Of a stretch of DNA of 41,834 bases, positions 26,285-34,477 are shown piece by piece. Position 1 is the first letter of the stretch; each line of letters starts with the position of its first letter. The notes under the pieces are model-generated. The model had not been told where the DNA came from. It made no database searches and worked only from the letters and a program-made list of their open reading frames with translations. The stretch is from an uncultured Bacilli bacterium. Lineage in GTDB: Bacteria; Bacillota_I; Bacilli_A; RF39; UBA660. The DNA lies in assembly GCA_934101865.1 (NCBI GenBank), contig CAKOSA010000009.1, positions 1 to 41,834 of the forward strand, in the 5' to 3' direction. The position numbers and the translations under genes are program-made.

Positions 26285-26295
26285 TTTTTTCTCGC
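26232..26295 (-). ncRNA. candidate small RNA with its own promoter and terminator
   Basis: Transcription from 26302-26330 would start near 26295 and end after the hairpin AGGGC/GCCCT (26238-26265), followed on the minus strand by TATTTTTCTT. That gives an RNA of about 60-65 bases. Not recognised as a known RNA family. Confidence 0.45.
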
Positions 26296-26301
26296 ATAGA
26301 T

Positions 26302-26330
26302 AATATAACATATATTTTTATCTATGTCAA
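26302..26330 (-). promoter_or_regulatory. near-consensus promoter
   Basis: Minus-strand TTGACA (26325-26330), 17-base spacer, TATATT (26302-26307). It is one of the three strongest promoters in the window, yet no sizeable gene follows. Confidence 0.8.
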
Positions 26331-26336
26331 CTATTT

Positions 26337-26577
26337 TTTCAATATTTTTTTATCTTATTCAGGATAGTAATTTCTTATTATCCTATCAAAATAATTATAT
26401 ATTGATTTCAATAGTTCATTATTAGTATAGTACTCTTTATGTAAAATTATTCTTTGATAGTGTATCATTTCGTACTTGTGGTTCACATTTTATCAATTTA
26501 TATTCACATTTTATTCTTTTGGTTCACATTTGAGGCTACAAATGGTCTTATATTTTTGATTTTTGGCGTTTATTCTA
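26337..26577. repeat. degenerate direct repeat, copy B
   Basis: Counterpart of 25925-26202. It includes the true 3' end of the AlbA_2 gene and ~170 bases downstream of it. Confidence 0.8.
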
Positions 26578-28013
26578 CTTTTATTTATATATTCTATTTT
26601 TTCAATATTAATTAATGGTTTTATAATATTCTTGATAAGATTTCTTTTCGGATATCCGCCTAAATGTTCCTCTATTTCTTTGGCTGACCTCGGTATAACA
26701 CAAAATTCCAAAACTTTTTTAGTTAATTCGTCTATATTTGCTGGTTCATCTTCTTGTTCTTGATTATTAGTACCAACGATTTCATTTCTAAACACTACTT
26801 TGAAACTATCTCTTTCATCATAAAATTCTGGCTCTCTTAATCCGTATTTTTTCATTTCTCGTTTCATTGTAGGAATACCTGAATGTCTATTCTCTATTAT
26901 AGAGCCACTTTCTTCCAGTATTCTAACAATAGTGGGATTTCTTACTTCCATATTAGAACTAGAACTTATATTTTCTAACCTATTAATTCCATACAAATTT
27001 CCGGGATTAATTATTTCTATTCTATCAGAATACATATTTACAGAAATGTAAGCTGTTTCAGTTTGTATTGAATAATCTCTATGTACTAAGGCATTGGCAA
27101 CAGCTTCTCTTAACGCATCCAGAGGATATTCCGTTCTATCTTCTCTTTTACCGGTTTCATCTATTATAACTCTATTTTTCATATTTCTGGCTAAAAATGT
27201 CATTGTTCCGTTAAGCATTTCTTCTATGGTTCCTTCTATTCTTTTATTATCAAGAAATCTCTCTCCAAATTGGCCTTTATCTCCTATTTTTACACCCGGA
27301 ACGACAACACAGGCAACAAATAACTGAGGATAAAAAGTTTGAGGATATTCTCCAAATGTCATAATTCCGGCTAGGGTTGGGTAACTTTCGTCTTCGTTAG
27401 TGTCAATAATACCGCATATTTTTAGGCACTTGTTAAAATCGTTTTTAGCAAACTTTGGCTTGTACTCTTTAATACTATCTATATATTTTTTTAATTTTTC
27501 TATATCTAAATCAGCAAGCGTTGCCCTCTTGTTTGGTCTTATATCTTCAAATATATGGCCTCTATAACTTTGCAATGAATATAGTTCATAATCGGTAAGT
27601 TTATCATCTCTATCTCCAACACGTGTATAAGAACCATTTTTTATTCCACTTGGTTTATAATAGCAAGGCTTTTTGTATTGTTCTAGTTCTTCTATTTTCA
27701 CTGCAACAATATTTTTTCCCTCAAATTCCATAGAAATAATATCTGGTCTTATTATTGGTTCCATTGCGTCACTACACATATTTGTTATTTGCTTTTGAAT
27801 ATCATTAACATCATATACACCTTCCGTAGCAAAATTATTTTCTTCATTTAATCCAAAAATGATAATACCTCCATATTTATTGGAAAAGCTAGAAAAGGTA
27901 TCATAGCATTTTTTAGGGAAACCTCCTTTGGCTGTTTTTACTTCTATTCTATCTGTTTCTGTATTGTATTTTCTTACAATTTCTATGGCTGCTAATACTT
28001 CTTTTTTGTCCAT
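26511..28013 (-). CDS. AlbA_2/Schlafen-type ATP-binding protein
   Basis: Similar to the COG2865 family of predicted transcriptional regulators. Residues ~1-130 form the AlbA_2 (Schlafen AAA_4) domain: ETDRIEVKTAKGGFPK, then NKYGGIIIFGLNE near 55. Residues ~285-410 carry the GHKL-like ATP-binding block with LREAVANALVHRDYS and IEIINPGNLYG. The C-terminus (~430-500) looks like a winged helix. GGGAGGGATTGTA precedes ATG 28013, giving 500 aa; the ATG at 28049 has no such site. Targets are unknown; related proteins occur near mobile elements. The end of the gene is duplicated downstream as a dead fragment. Confidence 0.88.
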   Translation of the reverse strand: MDKKEVLAAIEIVRKYNTETDRIEVKTAKGGFPKKCYDTFSSFSNKYGGIIIFGLNEENNFATEGVYDVNDIQKQITNMCSDAMEPIIRPDIISMEFEGKNIVAVKIEELEQYKKPCYYKPSGIKNGSYTRVGDRDDKLTDYELYSLQSYRGHIFEDIRPNKRATLADLDIEKLKKYIDSIKEYKPKFAKNDFNKCLKICGIIDTNEDESYPTLAGIMTFGEYPQTFYPQLFVACVVVPGVKIGDKGQFGERFLDNKRIEGTIEEMLNGTMTFLARNMKNRVIIDETGKREDRTEYPLDALREAVANALVHRDYSIQTETAYISVNMYSDRIEIINPGNLYGINRLENISSSSNMEVRNPTIVRILEESGSIIENRHSGIPTMKREMKKYGLREPEFYDERDSFKVVFRNEIVGTNNQEQEDEPANIDELTKKVLEFCVIPRSAKEIEEHLGGYPKRNLIKNIIKPLINIEKIEYINKSRINAKNQKYKTICSLKCEPKE

Positions 28014-28152
28014 TACAATCCCTCCCTTTATTGCCTTTACTCGTCTCAACGTATTTTCATTATACCATAATGTAAATTGCTATGCAAGTAAATTTACACA
28101 TATAATTTATATATTTTTGCTCACCACTCAATTTAGAAGAGTTAAAAGAAAA

Positions 28153-28171
28153 CAAGCCCTTTTTGGACTTG
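28153..28171 (-). terminator. terminator after rnfD
   Basis: Stem CAAGTCC/GGGCTTG with one mismatch and an AAAAA loop, followed on the minus strand by TTTTCTTTT. It ends the long DGR-rnf transcript, if that transcript exists. Confidence 0.65.
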
Positions 28172-28203
28172 AATTTCTTAACCGCTTCCCCCTCTAACTC
28201 CCC

Positions 28204-29043
28204 CTACTTCGTCATAAAGTAGTTATCAATTGCCCCTGTTAAAAATTGCATCACCAATAATGGTAATATAGCAAATGTTATAGGAAATATATTCATAAAG
28301 AGCACACTCATTAGCCCCAGCCCCACTCCATAAGCTACTTGCCCTTTCGTGGTCACAGGCGTAGTTACGCTATCACTTGCTAGGTACATTGATATGAGGA
28401 TAATACCGGAGTTTACGAGGGCTACAAAGTTCCCTGCTGTTGTTTCCGTAACAAGGCCTACTATAACTACAAGAAGGGTAAATGTTAGTAAGTGAGAGAG
28501 GGTTATATAGTACTTTATACTGCTATTATATACAAGATACATTAAACTACATAGAGCCATTATATTTAAGAGAATAGTATAAGTACTAGGCCCCTCCGCA
28601 GGAAGATTTAGGGTACTTACGGCATAGTATCCATCTATAAGGGTCATTATAAAAATCGAGGGTAAATAGGGATTTAGTTTATATTTGCCGAAACCTCCGA
28701 GAAGGACTTTTAGGATAGATGCGAGGAGTGTTAATATTATGGTTAGGTATAGGGGGGCACTAGGTGGGGTAAAGATATAGATTAGTAAACTGGAATAGAG
28801 AGTGAAACTTTCGAGAGTTAGATTCTTTATTGTTTTTTTCTTTTTACTTAGATAGTATACTAAGTACTCCCCGAGATAAAAGGTTATTATAGTTACTAGT
28901 AGTGTTAATATGGTAAGGGGGTAATATATTATCTTTACTAGTATGAGGGGTAACATACTTATGATTAGTTTTTCGATTATTTTATCAGTACTAAATGGGG
29001 TCTTTATAAATACGCCTCTTCTTACTAAGAATTTTTTATTCAC
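28204..29043 (-). CDS. rnfD: RnfD-like membrane subunit
   Basis: RnfD is a flavin-carrying membrane subunit of the Rnf complex, which couples ferredoxin:NAD oxidoreduction to ion pumping. The 279-aa product has about nine hydrophobic helices. It carries the family blocks GGFGKYKLNPYLPSIF near 117 and LASDSVTTPVTTKGQ near 220. The usual covalent-FMN motif (SGAT-type) is not clear; the corresponding loop reads EGPSTYTIL, so flavinylation is doubtful. It overlaps the end of rnfC by eight bases. No rnfG, E, A or B follows; the next feature is a terminator. Either the other subunits are elsewhere or this is a reduced pair. Confidence 0.85.
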   Translation of the reverse strand: MNKKFLVRRGVFIKTPFSTDKIIEKLIISMLPLILVKIIYYPLTILTLLVTIITFYLGEYLVYYLSKKKKTIKNLTLESFTLYSSLLIYIFTPPSAPLYLTIILTLLASILKVLLGGFGKYKLNPYLPSIFIMTLIDGYYAVSTLNLPAEGPSTYTILLNIMALCSLMYLVYNSSIKYYITLSHLLTFTLLVVIVGLVTETTAGNFVALVNSGIILISMYLASDSVTTPVTTKGQVAYGVGLGLMSVLFMNIFPITFAILPLLVMQFLTGAIDNYFMTK

Positions 29044-30283
29044 ATATATCCCTTGCTTTCTTTACAATTTCCTTTACTTCGACCCTACTAGGACATATAT
29101 AAGAGCATAGGCCACATCTTATACATTTTTCGGGATGGAGTTTTTGGAGTTTCTCTTTATCTCTAATATTATTCATTATAAGGACGGGTTTTATTTTAGC
29201 GGGGCAGTGTTTAATGCACTTACCACACTTTATACAGGGGTATACTTTTTCATCGACGTTATCTAAGACGACGACACTGGTTAGGTCTTTGGTTACGATG
29301 ACATCGTCATCGGGGTGGCTTGTCCCGTTAAGGGGTCCTCCAACTATGAATAAGTGATTACTTATATCTTTTTTGTATCCGCCGATAAGGGGTATTATTT
29401 CACTTAGATTAGAGCCTATCTTTACTCTAACATTAGTTTGTTTCTTGACACCATCACCGATAATGGTTATTACTCTTTCGGTAAGGGGTACTTGGTACTT
29501 TAACATTTCATATATACTGTATATTGTTGATATGTTATTTACAACTATTCCTTGTTCCATTGGTAATTTATCATAGGTTATATGGAAGATGTTTTCAACT
29601 AGGTCTTTTTGCCAACCACTGGGGTAATAGTTACCTGCTAAGTATATTTTGATATTGGGATAGGTATTTACATACTTTAAGTATTTATTTATTACCTTAG
29701 TATTGGTTTCATTTATAGCTATATAGGCTTTTTCGATATTATTTATCTCCATTATGGCATCGACTGTTTCTAGTATTTCCTCAGTATTTTGATACATTAT
29801 AGCATTATCACAGCTATTATAGGGTTCACACTCTACTCCGTTTACAACTAGGTATTTGACTTCTCCCTTATACTTTAAGTATGTGGGAAAGTCACTTCCG
29901 CTTAGTCCGGTTATACCATTATTGAAAAGGGCTTGTACAAACTCTTCCTTTGTTAGTTTATTTATTTCTTTTTTGGTTCCCTTCGGGTTCTTGTATTTTT
30001 CTTTGAAGTCGTTTTCGATAACAATACATTTTATTAGTTTACCACTGGATACTTTCTTCATAGTTCCTTTTATGACATAACCACTAACGGAAGAGTGCAA
30101 AGGGAATTTTGTTTTGGTATTTAGAGCCACAACATCTCCTTTGCACACATAGTCTCCTTCTTTAACGAGGTACTTATATTCTTCTTCGCGTTTATTTTCA
30201 AGGGGTAAGTATATTATTCTTGGTTTTATATATTCTTGTACTTTCTTACTGGGTTCTATCTTCTTAATATTTATTTCGACCAT
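29036..30283 (-). CDS. rnfC: RnfC-like subunit
   Basis: RnfC is the peripheral NADH-binding iron-sulfur subunit of Rnf. An N-terminal biotinyl-like domain (~1-90) precedes the Nqo1-like core. There the conserved glycine-rich GGAGFPTHVK-type loop reads GLSGSDFPTYLK near residue 126, a weakened NADH-site pattern. IGGPLNGTSHPDDDVIVTKD is as in the family. Two 4Fe-4S motifs close the protein (CIKCGKCIKHCP near 346, CIRCGLCSYICP near 385). It starts one base after the stop of the TasA-like gene, and its ribosome site lies inside that gene, so it is transcriptionally and translationally tied to the DGR target operon. Confidence 0.92.
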   Translation of the reverse strand: MVEINIKKIEPSKKVQEYIKPRIIYLPLENKREEEYKYLVKEGDYVCKGDVVALNTKTKFPLHSSVSGYVIKGTMKKVSSGKLIKCIVIENDFKEKYKNPKGTKKEINKLTKEEFVQALFNNGITGLSGSDFPTYLKYKGEVKYLVVNGVECEPYNSCDNAIMYQNTEEILETVDAIMEINNIEKAYIAINETNTKVINKYLKYVNTYPNIKIYLAGNYYPSGWQKDLVENIFHITYDKLPMEQGIVVNNISTIYSIYEMLKYQVPLTERVITIIGDGVKKQTNVRVKIGSNLSEIIPLIGGYKKDISNHLFIVGGPLNGTSHPDDDVIVTKDLTSVVVLDNVDEKVYPCIKCGKCIKHCPAKIKPVLIMNNIRDKEKLQKLHPEKCIRCGLCSYICPSRVEVKEIVKKARDICE

Positions 30284-30284
30284 A

Positions 30285-30848
30285 TTATAATCCTTTCCCT
30301 GTTACTTCTACCCTCACGGTAGTATTAAGGCTTTCCCCTACTATATCTTCATTAGTTATATCTTCTTCAACTAAGTATATCCATACAGTATATTTTTGCT
30401 CAGTAGTACCTAATAGTTCATTTGTTTTTAGGGTTATTGGTGTTGTGGTAGTAGCTCCTTTAAAGGTTCCACTGGCAAGTATATTAGTACTTGTTTCATC
30501 TCCCTTAGTTATAGCCCATTTTAAGCCATTATCAGTAGTTAGATTAGTACCAATAGTAGATACATCTATATAGAAGTGGGCATATAAAGGTATATTAGTA
30601 GCAGTACTCTTTTTATATATAGTTATACTAGAATGCATTCCCTCATTAAAACTTGTTACGGGTTCTAAACTTGTATTAGTAGTATCTTCCCCCTTAGTAT
30701 ATACTATATAATCATCATACCCATTAGTATTTACTACTACATTTGTCTTAGTAGCCGTACTCCACTTAAATAAAGCCACAGTTATACCTACTACCACTAA
30801 TATTAAAGTTATAGTAAATAATACTATCTTTATCCTATTTCCTTTCAT
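30285..30848 (-). CDS. TasA-like anchored surface protein
   Basis: A 187-aa protein with an N-terminal helix (~5-25) and a beta-rich domain. It matches in pattern the N-terminal domain of the surface protein at 6016-7497: VALFKWSTATKTNVVVNTNGYDD, ITIYKKSTATNIPLYAHFYIDVS, ASGTFKGA, and KYTVWIYLVEE. It lacks a lectin domain. It may form the fibre or partner on which the larger lectin-bearing proteins are displayed; this is inference. ATG 30848 is preferred to the GTG at 30860, with AGGAAAGAGAG upstream. It lies 53 bases after target protein 1 and one base before rnfC. Confidence 0.7.
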   Translation of the reverse strand: MKGNRIKIVLFTITLILVVVGITVALFKWSTATKTNVVVNTNGYDDYIVYTKGEDTTNTSLEPVTSFNEGMHSSITIYKKSTATNIPLYAHFYIDVSTIGTNLTTDNGLKWAITKGDETSTNILASGTFKGATTTTPITLKTNELLGTTEQKYTVWIYLVEEDITNEDIVGESLNTTVRVEVTGKGL

Positions 30849-30901
30849 ATATATAATCACTCTCTTTCCTTATTATAATATATAGTTACTAATTTATCTA
30901 T

Positions 30902-31939
30902 TTAAGAGCAGTTGTCACATCCTAGGGTATATGGGTTATCAAAGGATCCGTCCCCTCCTGTTACATAGACACTAGATTTGAGATAGAAGGTGGGGCGGGA
31001 ACCGCGCGGATAGAACGAATTGCCGTAGAGCGCGCTACCATAGCTCACGTACCACACGCTATTCGCGCCAGAGGCGTAAGGTGTAAGTGTCCATTCCCAG
31101 CCTTTATATAACCAATTCTTATTTCCAAAGTAATACTGACCTTGGGTACTGGTATCAGTACTAGCATAATAGCCACTAGCGTATAAGTAATCACTTAGGT
31201 ACATTAGTCCTACTTTGGAAGTTACACTTGTATCTCCTGTACTAGGACCAGAAGATGTACAAGAGTTTCCTCCTCTTTCACAGAGATACCAGTTCTGTTT
31301 ACTTTGGCTTGTACCACTTCCATATAAGTACCAAGTAGTAGTCTCTATATATCCTCTTAAACTACTATCAATACCATAAGTTATAATATCACTACAATCT
31401 TTGGTTTTATAACTGTTATTAGAATAATAGTAAGTCCAATTAGCACAATCACCATAAGTACTACTAGTATCAGTTTTATTATAAAAGTATTCATTTAAGA
31501 GAACATTAAGATTAGCTTTTGATTTAGTGGCTTTTCCCGTCCAGTCATTGGCATATCCAGAATATGTACCGGTACTACTATCAGTATTATATACACCCCA
31601 AGTATATCCACCTAAGGAGCGAGCTCTAATTAGCTTTACTAATTCAGTATTTGATACACCGTGACTATTGCTATCAAAGACACCTATTATTCTATATAAG
31701 TCATTATTAAACTTAACATAGTTATTGACTTCCGCTCCTATATACCTATACTCGTGACTATTAGTATAGTATACACCACTAGCTCCGGCACTCCAACTAC
31801 TTCCTTTATTTAAGGCTTTAACAGTATCTACGAGAGTAGTGCCAACAGCATAACTCTTTTTTGATACTGTTAAAGATATTATTACCGCACCTACGATGAT
31901 TATAAATACAAGGGAAGTTATCAATTTCTTTTTATCCAT
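30902..31939 (-). CDS. DGR target protein 1 (secreted lectin-fold protein)
   Basis: A 345-aa secreted protein that carries variable repeat 1. The signal peptide (~5-31) ends at KSYA. The body is one DUF6273/C-lectin-type domain: YRYIGAEVNNYVKFNNDLYRIIGVFD, three Cys in the middle (GDCANW, KDCSD), LCERGGNSC, and WEWTLTPYASG leading into the variable segment VWYVSYGSALYGNSFYPRG. The invariant GSRPTFYLKSS follows, as in DGR lectin folds. The C-terminus ends GCDNCS. From residue ~75 on it is nearly the same as target protein 2. Its ATG overlaps the end of the small gene upstream by eight bases. Diversified ligand binding at the cell surface is the expected role. Confidence 0.9.
   Translation of the reverse strand: MDKKKLITSLVFIIIVGAVIISLTVSKKSYAVGTTLVDTVKALNKGSSWSAGASGVYYTNSHEYRYIGAEVNNYVKFNNDLYRIIGVFDSNSHGVSNTELVKLIRARSLGGYTWGVYNTDSSTGTYSGYANDWTGKATKSKANLNVLLNEYFYNKTDTSSTYGDCANWTYYYSNNSYKTKDCSDIITYGIDSSLRGYIETTTWYLYGSGTSQSKQNWYLCERGGNSCTSSGPSTGDTSVTSKVGLMYLSDYLYASGYYASTDTSTQGQYYFGNKNWLYKGWEWTLTPYASGANSVWYVSYGSALYGNSFYPRGSRPTFYLKSSVYVTGGDGSFDNPYTLGCDNCS
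30991..31075 (-). repeat. variable repeat VR1
   Basis: Aligns with the template repeat at 32371-32456 and with VR2 at 34542-34626. In the first ~44 coding bases every difference from the template is at a template A (GAC to GGC, ACG to GCG, AAC to AGC, AAC to TAC, AAT to TAT). Further on, non-A differences appear that VR2 shares. Confidence 0.9.
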
Positions 31940-32219
31940 ATAAATCTATCCTTTCTCTTAATTTCTTATTTATATTATTTAAAATGTGGGCTAGTTCATA
32001 TTTTAAATAATATAAATTATAGTTATTATCTTCATATTCTTTCTTATATATATCTAAGTTATCTATAATAATATAATTAATATGATATTCTTTTAACTTC
32101 TTTATATACTTAAAGTTTACTAACTTATTATTTATATAAGTATATAGTTTACCTCTCTTTACTATTAAGATTACATATTCATTATACCATAGTTTAGCCA
32201 TATTGTACCTATTTTTCAT
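31932..32219 (-). CDS. small DGR-associated protein, possible MutS-I-like relative
   Basis: A 95-aa gene between the template repeat and target protein 1, with a strong AAAGGAGT site eight bases before its ATG. I do not know the family. Its core VILIVKRGKLYTY, then KYIKKLKEYHINYIIID, resembles in spacing the disrupted accessory protein at 33919-34378 (LRVYKKGKFYHS, then VISTLEDKKISYILIY). A shortened paralogue is possible. The C-terminal third is helical and charged. It overlaps target 1 by eight bases, which implies coupled expression. Confidence 0.6.
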   Translation of the reverse strand: MKNRYNMAKLWYNEYVILIVKRGKLYTYINNKLVNFKYIKKLKEYHINYIIIDNLDIYKKEYEDNNYNLYYLKYELAHILNNINKKLRERIDLYG

Positions 32220-32235
32220 ATTCTTTTACTCCTTT

Positions 32236-32299
32236 TATGCGTCTTAGAGGAACTTTATAAATAAAGTTCCGTCCGCATACTGTTTTTAGGTTTTAAACC
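32236..32299 (-). ncRNA. structured RNA segment downstream of the template repeat
   Basis: Nested hairpin: outer stem TATGCG/CGCATA (32236-32279) and inner perfect 9-bp stem GGAACTTTA/TAAAGTTCC (32249-32270). A third hairpin GGTTT/AAACC lies at 32289-32299. In studied DGRs a structured spacer next to the template repeat is needed for cDNA priming, so this is the natural candidate. It also lies just ahead of the ribosome site of the small gene. Confidence 0.55.
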
Positions 32300-32370
32300 A
32301 AGGATAGTCTATGTTTCTTATATCTATCAAAATATATCCTTAGACATATAATCTCCCAAATATAAGAAGC

Positions 32371-32456
32371 TGGGGACGCGAGCCATTCGGATTGTTCGTG
32401 TTATCATTGTCGCTTCTGCCATTGTTCACGTTCCACACGTTATTCGTGTCAGAGGC
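32371..32456 (-). repeat. DGR template repeat (TR)
   Basis: A noncoding segment 30 bases after the RT stop. Read in the frame of the targets it would encode ASDTNN, VWNVNNG, RSDNDN, TNNPNGSRP. It is loaded with AAC and AAT codons at exactly the positions that vary in VR1 and VR2, the hallmark of an adenine-mutagenesis template. Similarity to the VRs begins at GCCTCTG and ends near the Pro codon of GSRP. Confidence 0.92.
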
Positions 32457-32485
32457 CCTTAGAAGACTACCCTATAATAAATAGT

Positions 32486-33577
32486 TTAATTATATTTATC
32501 TATAATACTATTTATTTTTTCTCTATTATATTTAAAGGTATATTTATAGTTATTTACACTACTAAACCTTTGTTTAAAAGTGATACGACCATTAAAAAAC
32601 TGTTTCTTATATTTACGTAAGTTTTTTCTTACTTTCCTTATCGTATCTGCTCTAAGTGACACTATGGTTTTATTATTTATTACTTTATATCTATATCCTA
32701 GAAAGACAAAACCTTCCTTAGAAGTAGTTATCATTGTTTTCTTCTTATTTAGTTTGAGTTTATAATCATTTTCCAGAATATACTCTATTTCTTTTAAACA
32801 CTCTTGTAAATATTTTTTACTAGGGTGCATTAATATATAATCATCCATATAGACTACTAAGTGTTTTATTTTAAGTTTATGGATTATATAGTTATGTAAC
32901 TTATATAAATAGAATATAGCTAGGAACTGATTGGAAAGAAGGCCAATAGATAACCCTTTACCTTTATTATATAAAGGTAAAGAAGTTATTTCACCCGCAC
33001 GGGTGGGGTTATGGGTTACTTCCTTTGATTTGAGTTTAGTTATAGTTTCATTTACATAACTTTGGTTAGTAGAATTTAGTATTAGTTCTAAATATTTATA
33101 TTCTTCCTTAGTTACTTTATCTTTAATAAGATCTTTTAGAACATTATGATCGATACTATAAAAGTATTTAGATATATCTAGTTTAAGAATATAGAACTCT
33201 TTATTATGATGTTTTTCTTCTTCAATATACTTCATAATTAGTTTATGTCCAAAACTAGAACCCATATTCTTTCTGGTGGCAACATTCCTTATATCTAAAT
33301 ATTTACTTAATTTCTTATCAAGGACAGTATGGGAATAATAATGGTTAATTAGTTTATCATAGATACTAACACTCATTATTATTCTATATTTGGGGTCTTT
33401 AATAAGAAATATATTATATTTAGGTATAGGAATGGTGCCACTTTCTATATCATTATATACACGAGATATATTAGCCATTTTATTAACTTCAAAGTTATAT
33501 AGTTTTCGTTTGTTTTGAACTTTTTTACTTATTTCTTTCTCATATATATCAAAGAGATAATTAAAGTTAGTTTTCAC
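32486..33577 (-). CDS. DGR reverse transcriptase
   Basis: An error-prone reverse transcriptase that copies the template RNA, misincorporating at A. Motifs in order: LKLDISKYFYSID with catalytic Asp134, the DGR/group II-like IGLLSNQFLAIFYL at ~211-224 (SNQ in the place of the retroviral QG), catalytic YMDD at 243-246, and FLGYRY near 292. Thumb-like basic helices follow. At 363 aa it is of usual size, without an added domain. The GTG start overlaps the end of avd by 11 bases. The template repeat follows its stop codon directly, unlike the classical phage order in which it precedes the RT. Confidence 0.95.
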   Translation of the reverse strand: MKTNFNYLFDIYEKEISKKVQNKRKLYNFEVNKMANISRVYNDIESGTIPIPKYNIFLIKDPKYRIIMSVSIYDKLINHYYSHTVLDKKLSKYLDIRNVATRKNMGSSFGHKLIMKYIEEEKHHNKEFYILKLDISKYFYSIDHNVLKDLIKDKVTKEEYKYLELILNSTNQSYVNETITKLKSKEVTHNPTRAGEITSLPLYNKGKGLSIGLLSNQFLAIFYLYKLHNYIIHKLKIKHLVVYMDDYILMHPSKKYLQECLKEIEYILENDYKLKLNKKKTMITTSKEGFVFLGYRYKVINNKTIVSLRADTIRKVRKNLRKYKKQFFNGRITFKQRFSSVNNYKYTFKYNREKINSIIDKYN

Positions 33578-33929
33578 TTGCTTTTATCCACCCATATATC
33601 ATTTTATATATATCTTCTATTTTAGAAGATATAGTTAATACTTGTCTTTTACTTATATACCTAAGTTTATATAGTCTTTCAATATGAAAGTCTATTACTC
33701 TTAGGTATATAATAGCATCTTCTTGGTAGCTTAGTCTTCGTTTAAGATCTTTTTTAATAATATTAGCGTGATATATACTTTCTAGTAATGATATACAAGT
33801 ATCTTTTATCTTATCGCGACTAAACAAGTCTTTCTTAGGGATGTTTTCAAGTAATGGTTCTAGTGATAGTATTAAGTCTTTGGTCTTAGTTGCTATCATT
33901 AAATTTTCTTTAAATGTACTAGTATTCAT
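33567..33929 (-). CDS. avd: DGR accessory variability determinant (Avd, four-helix bundle)
   Basis: A 120-aa helical, basic protein of the bacterial Avd/four-helix-bundle type. Avd forms a pentamer that binds the RT and nucleic acid and is required for mutagenic homing. The C-terminal helices RYISKRQVLTISSKIEDIYKMIYGWIKA match the family pattern of an alternating helix ending in GWIK. It starts inside the last codons of the upstream accessory gene (11-base overlap) and ends inside the RT start, a tightly coupled cassette. Confidence 0.85.
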   Translation of the reverse strand: MNTSTFKENLMIATKTKDLILSLEPLLENIPKKDLFSRDKIKDTCISLLESIYHANIIKKDLKRRLSYQEDAIIYLRVIDFHIERLYKLRYISKRQVLTISSKIEDIYKMIYGWIKASEN

Positions 33930-34378
33930 TTATAATATTTTCAATAGATATTAGTATTTCTTCTAAGGTATCCTTATTATCTATTTCCTTTAACTTATTT
34001 AGAATATTATTTATTCTTTCTTGATAACACTCACTAGCAAGGGCTTTACTTAATACTTTATCATATTTATTTAAGTCTTTAAAATCTCTCTTAATATCTT
34101 CCCGATCTTTATATATTAATATATAACTAATCTTCTTATCTTCAAGAGTAGATATTACTTTATTTAAAGCTGTATCAGGAAAACCACACTGTCCGTCTTT
34201 AATTTTGTAATTAAAGAGATATTTTAGTATTTTACTACTATCTCCAAGCGAATGATAAAACTTACCTTTTTTATAGACACGTAAAAAGCTCCTACTATAC
34301 CCTTTTTGCTCTCCTTGTTCGCTCGCTCTCCTTGTTCGCTCGCTCTCCGGTGAACGCCGTATACTGGTTATTATTCAT
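33919..34378 (-). pseudogene. MutS-I-like DGR accessory gene, frame broken by a 17-bp tandem repeat
   Basis: A good ribosome site AAAGGAAG and ATG at 34378 open a frame (MNNNQYTAFTGE) that hits a stop after 27 codons. The downstream frame SFLRVYKKGKFYHSLGDS, GQCGFPDTALNKVIS, ISYILIYKD runs intact to TAG at 33919. That block resembles the N-terminal domain I of MutS, which I recall being reported as a DGR accessory type. The two frames are separated by exactly two copies of a 17-bp unit. Removing both, or adding a third, joins them into one 141-residue or longer protein. It is therefore either a recent knock-out or a slippage-switchable gene now off. It overlaps avd by 11 bases. Confidence 0.75.
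34308..34348. repeat. 17-bp tandem repeat inside the accessory gene
   Basis: Two perfect copies of GCTCTCCTTGTTCGCTC (34308-34324, 34325-34341) and the first seven bases of a third. Copy number modulo three decides whether the accessory gene is in frame; two copies put it out of frame. Confidence 0.9.
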
Positions 34379-34407
34379 ATTAAATTTTCTTCCTTTCTTT
34401 TTTATAC

Positions 34408-34477
34408 ATATCTTTACCTGGGTCGAGGGAGATTTAACCTCCCCCGACCTTGACAAAGGTATTAACCTTGTTCAAGG
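34408..34477 (-). terminator. paired hairpins at the end of target gene 2
   Basis: Hairpin 34448-34477 has near-perfect 13-bp arms starting CCTTGA/TCAAGG and includes the stop codon. The next has arms GGTCGAGGGAG/CTCCCCCGACC with one mismatch. There is no T-run, so they may partly terminate transcription, or they may serve the DGR, since hairpins downstream of a VR are known to aid target recognition. Confidence 0.5.
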
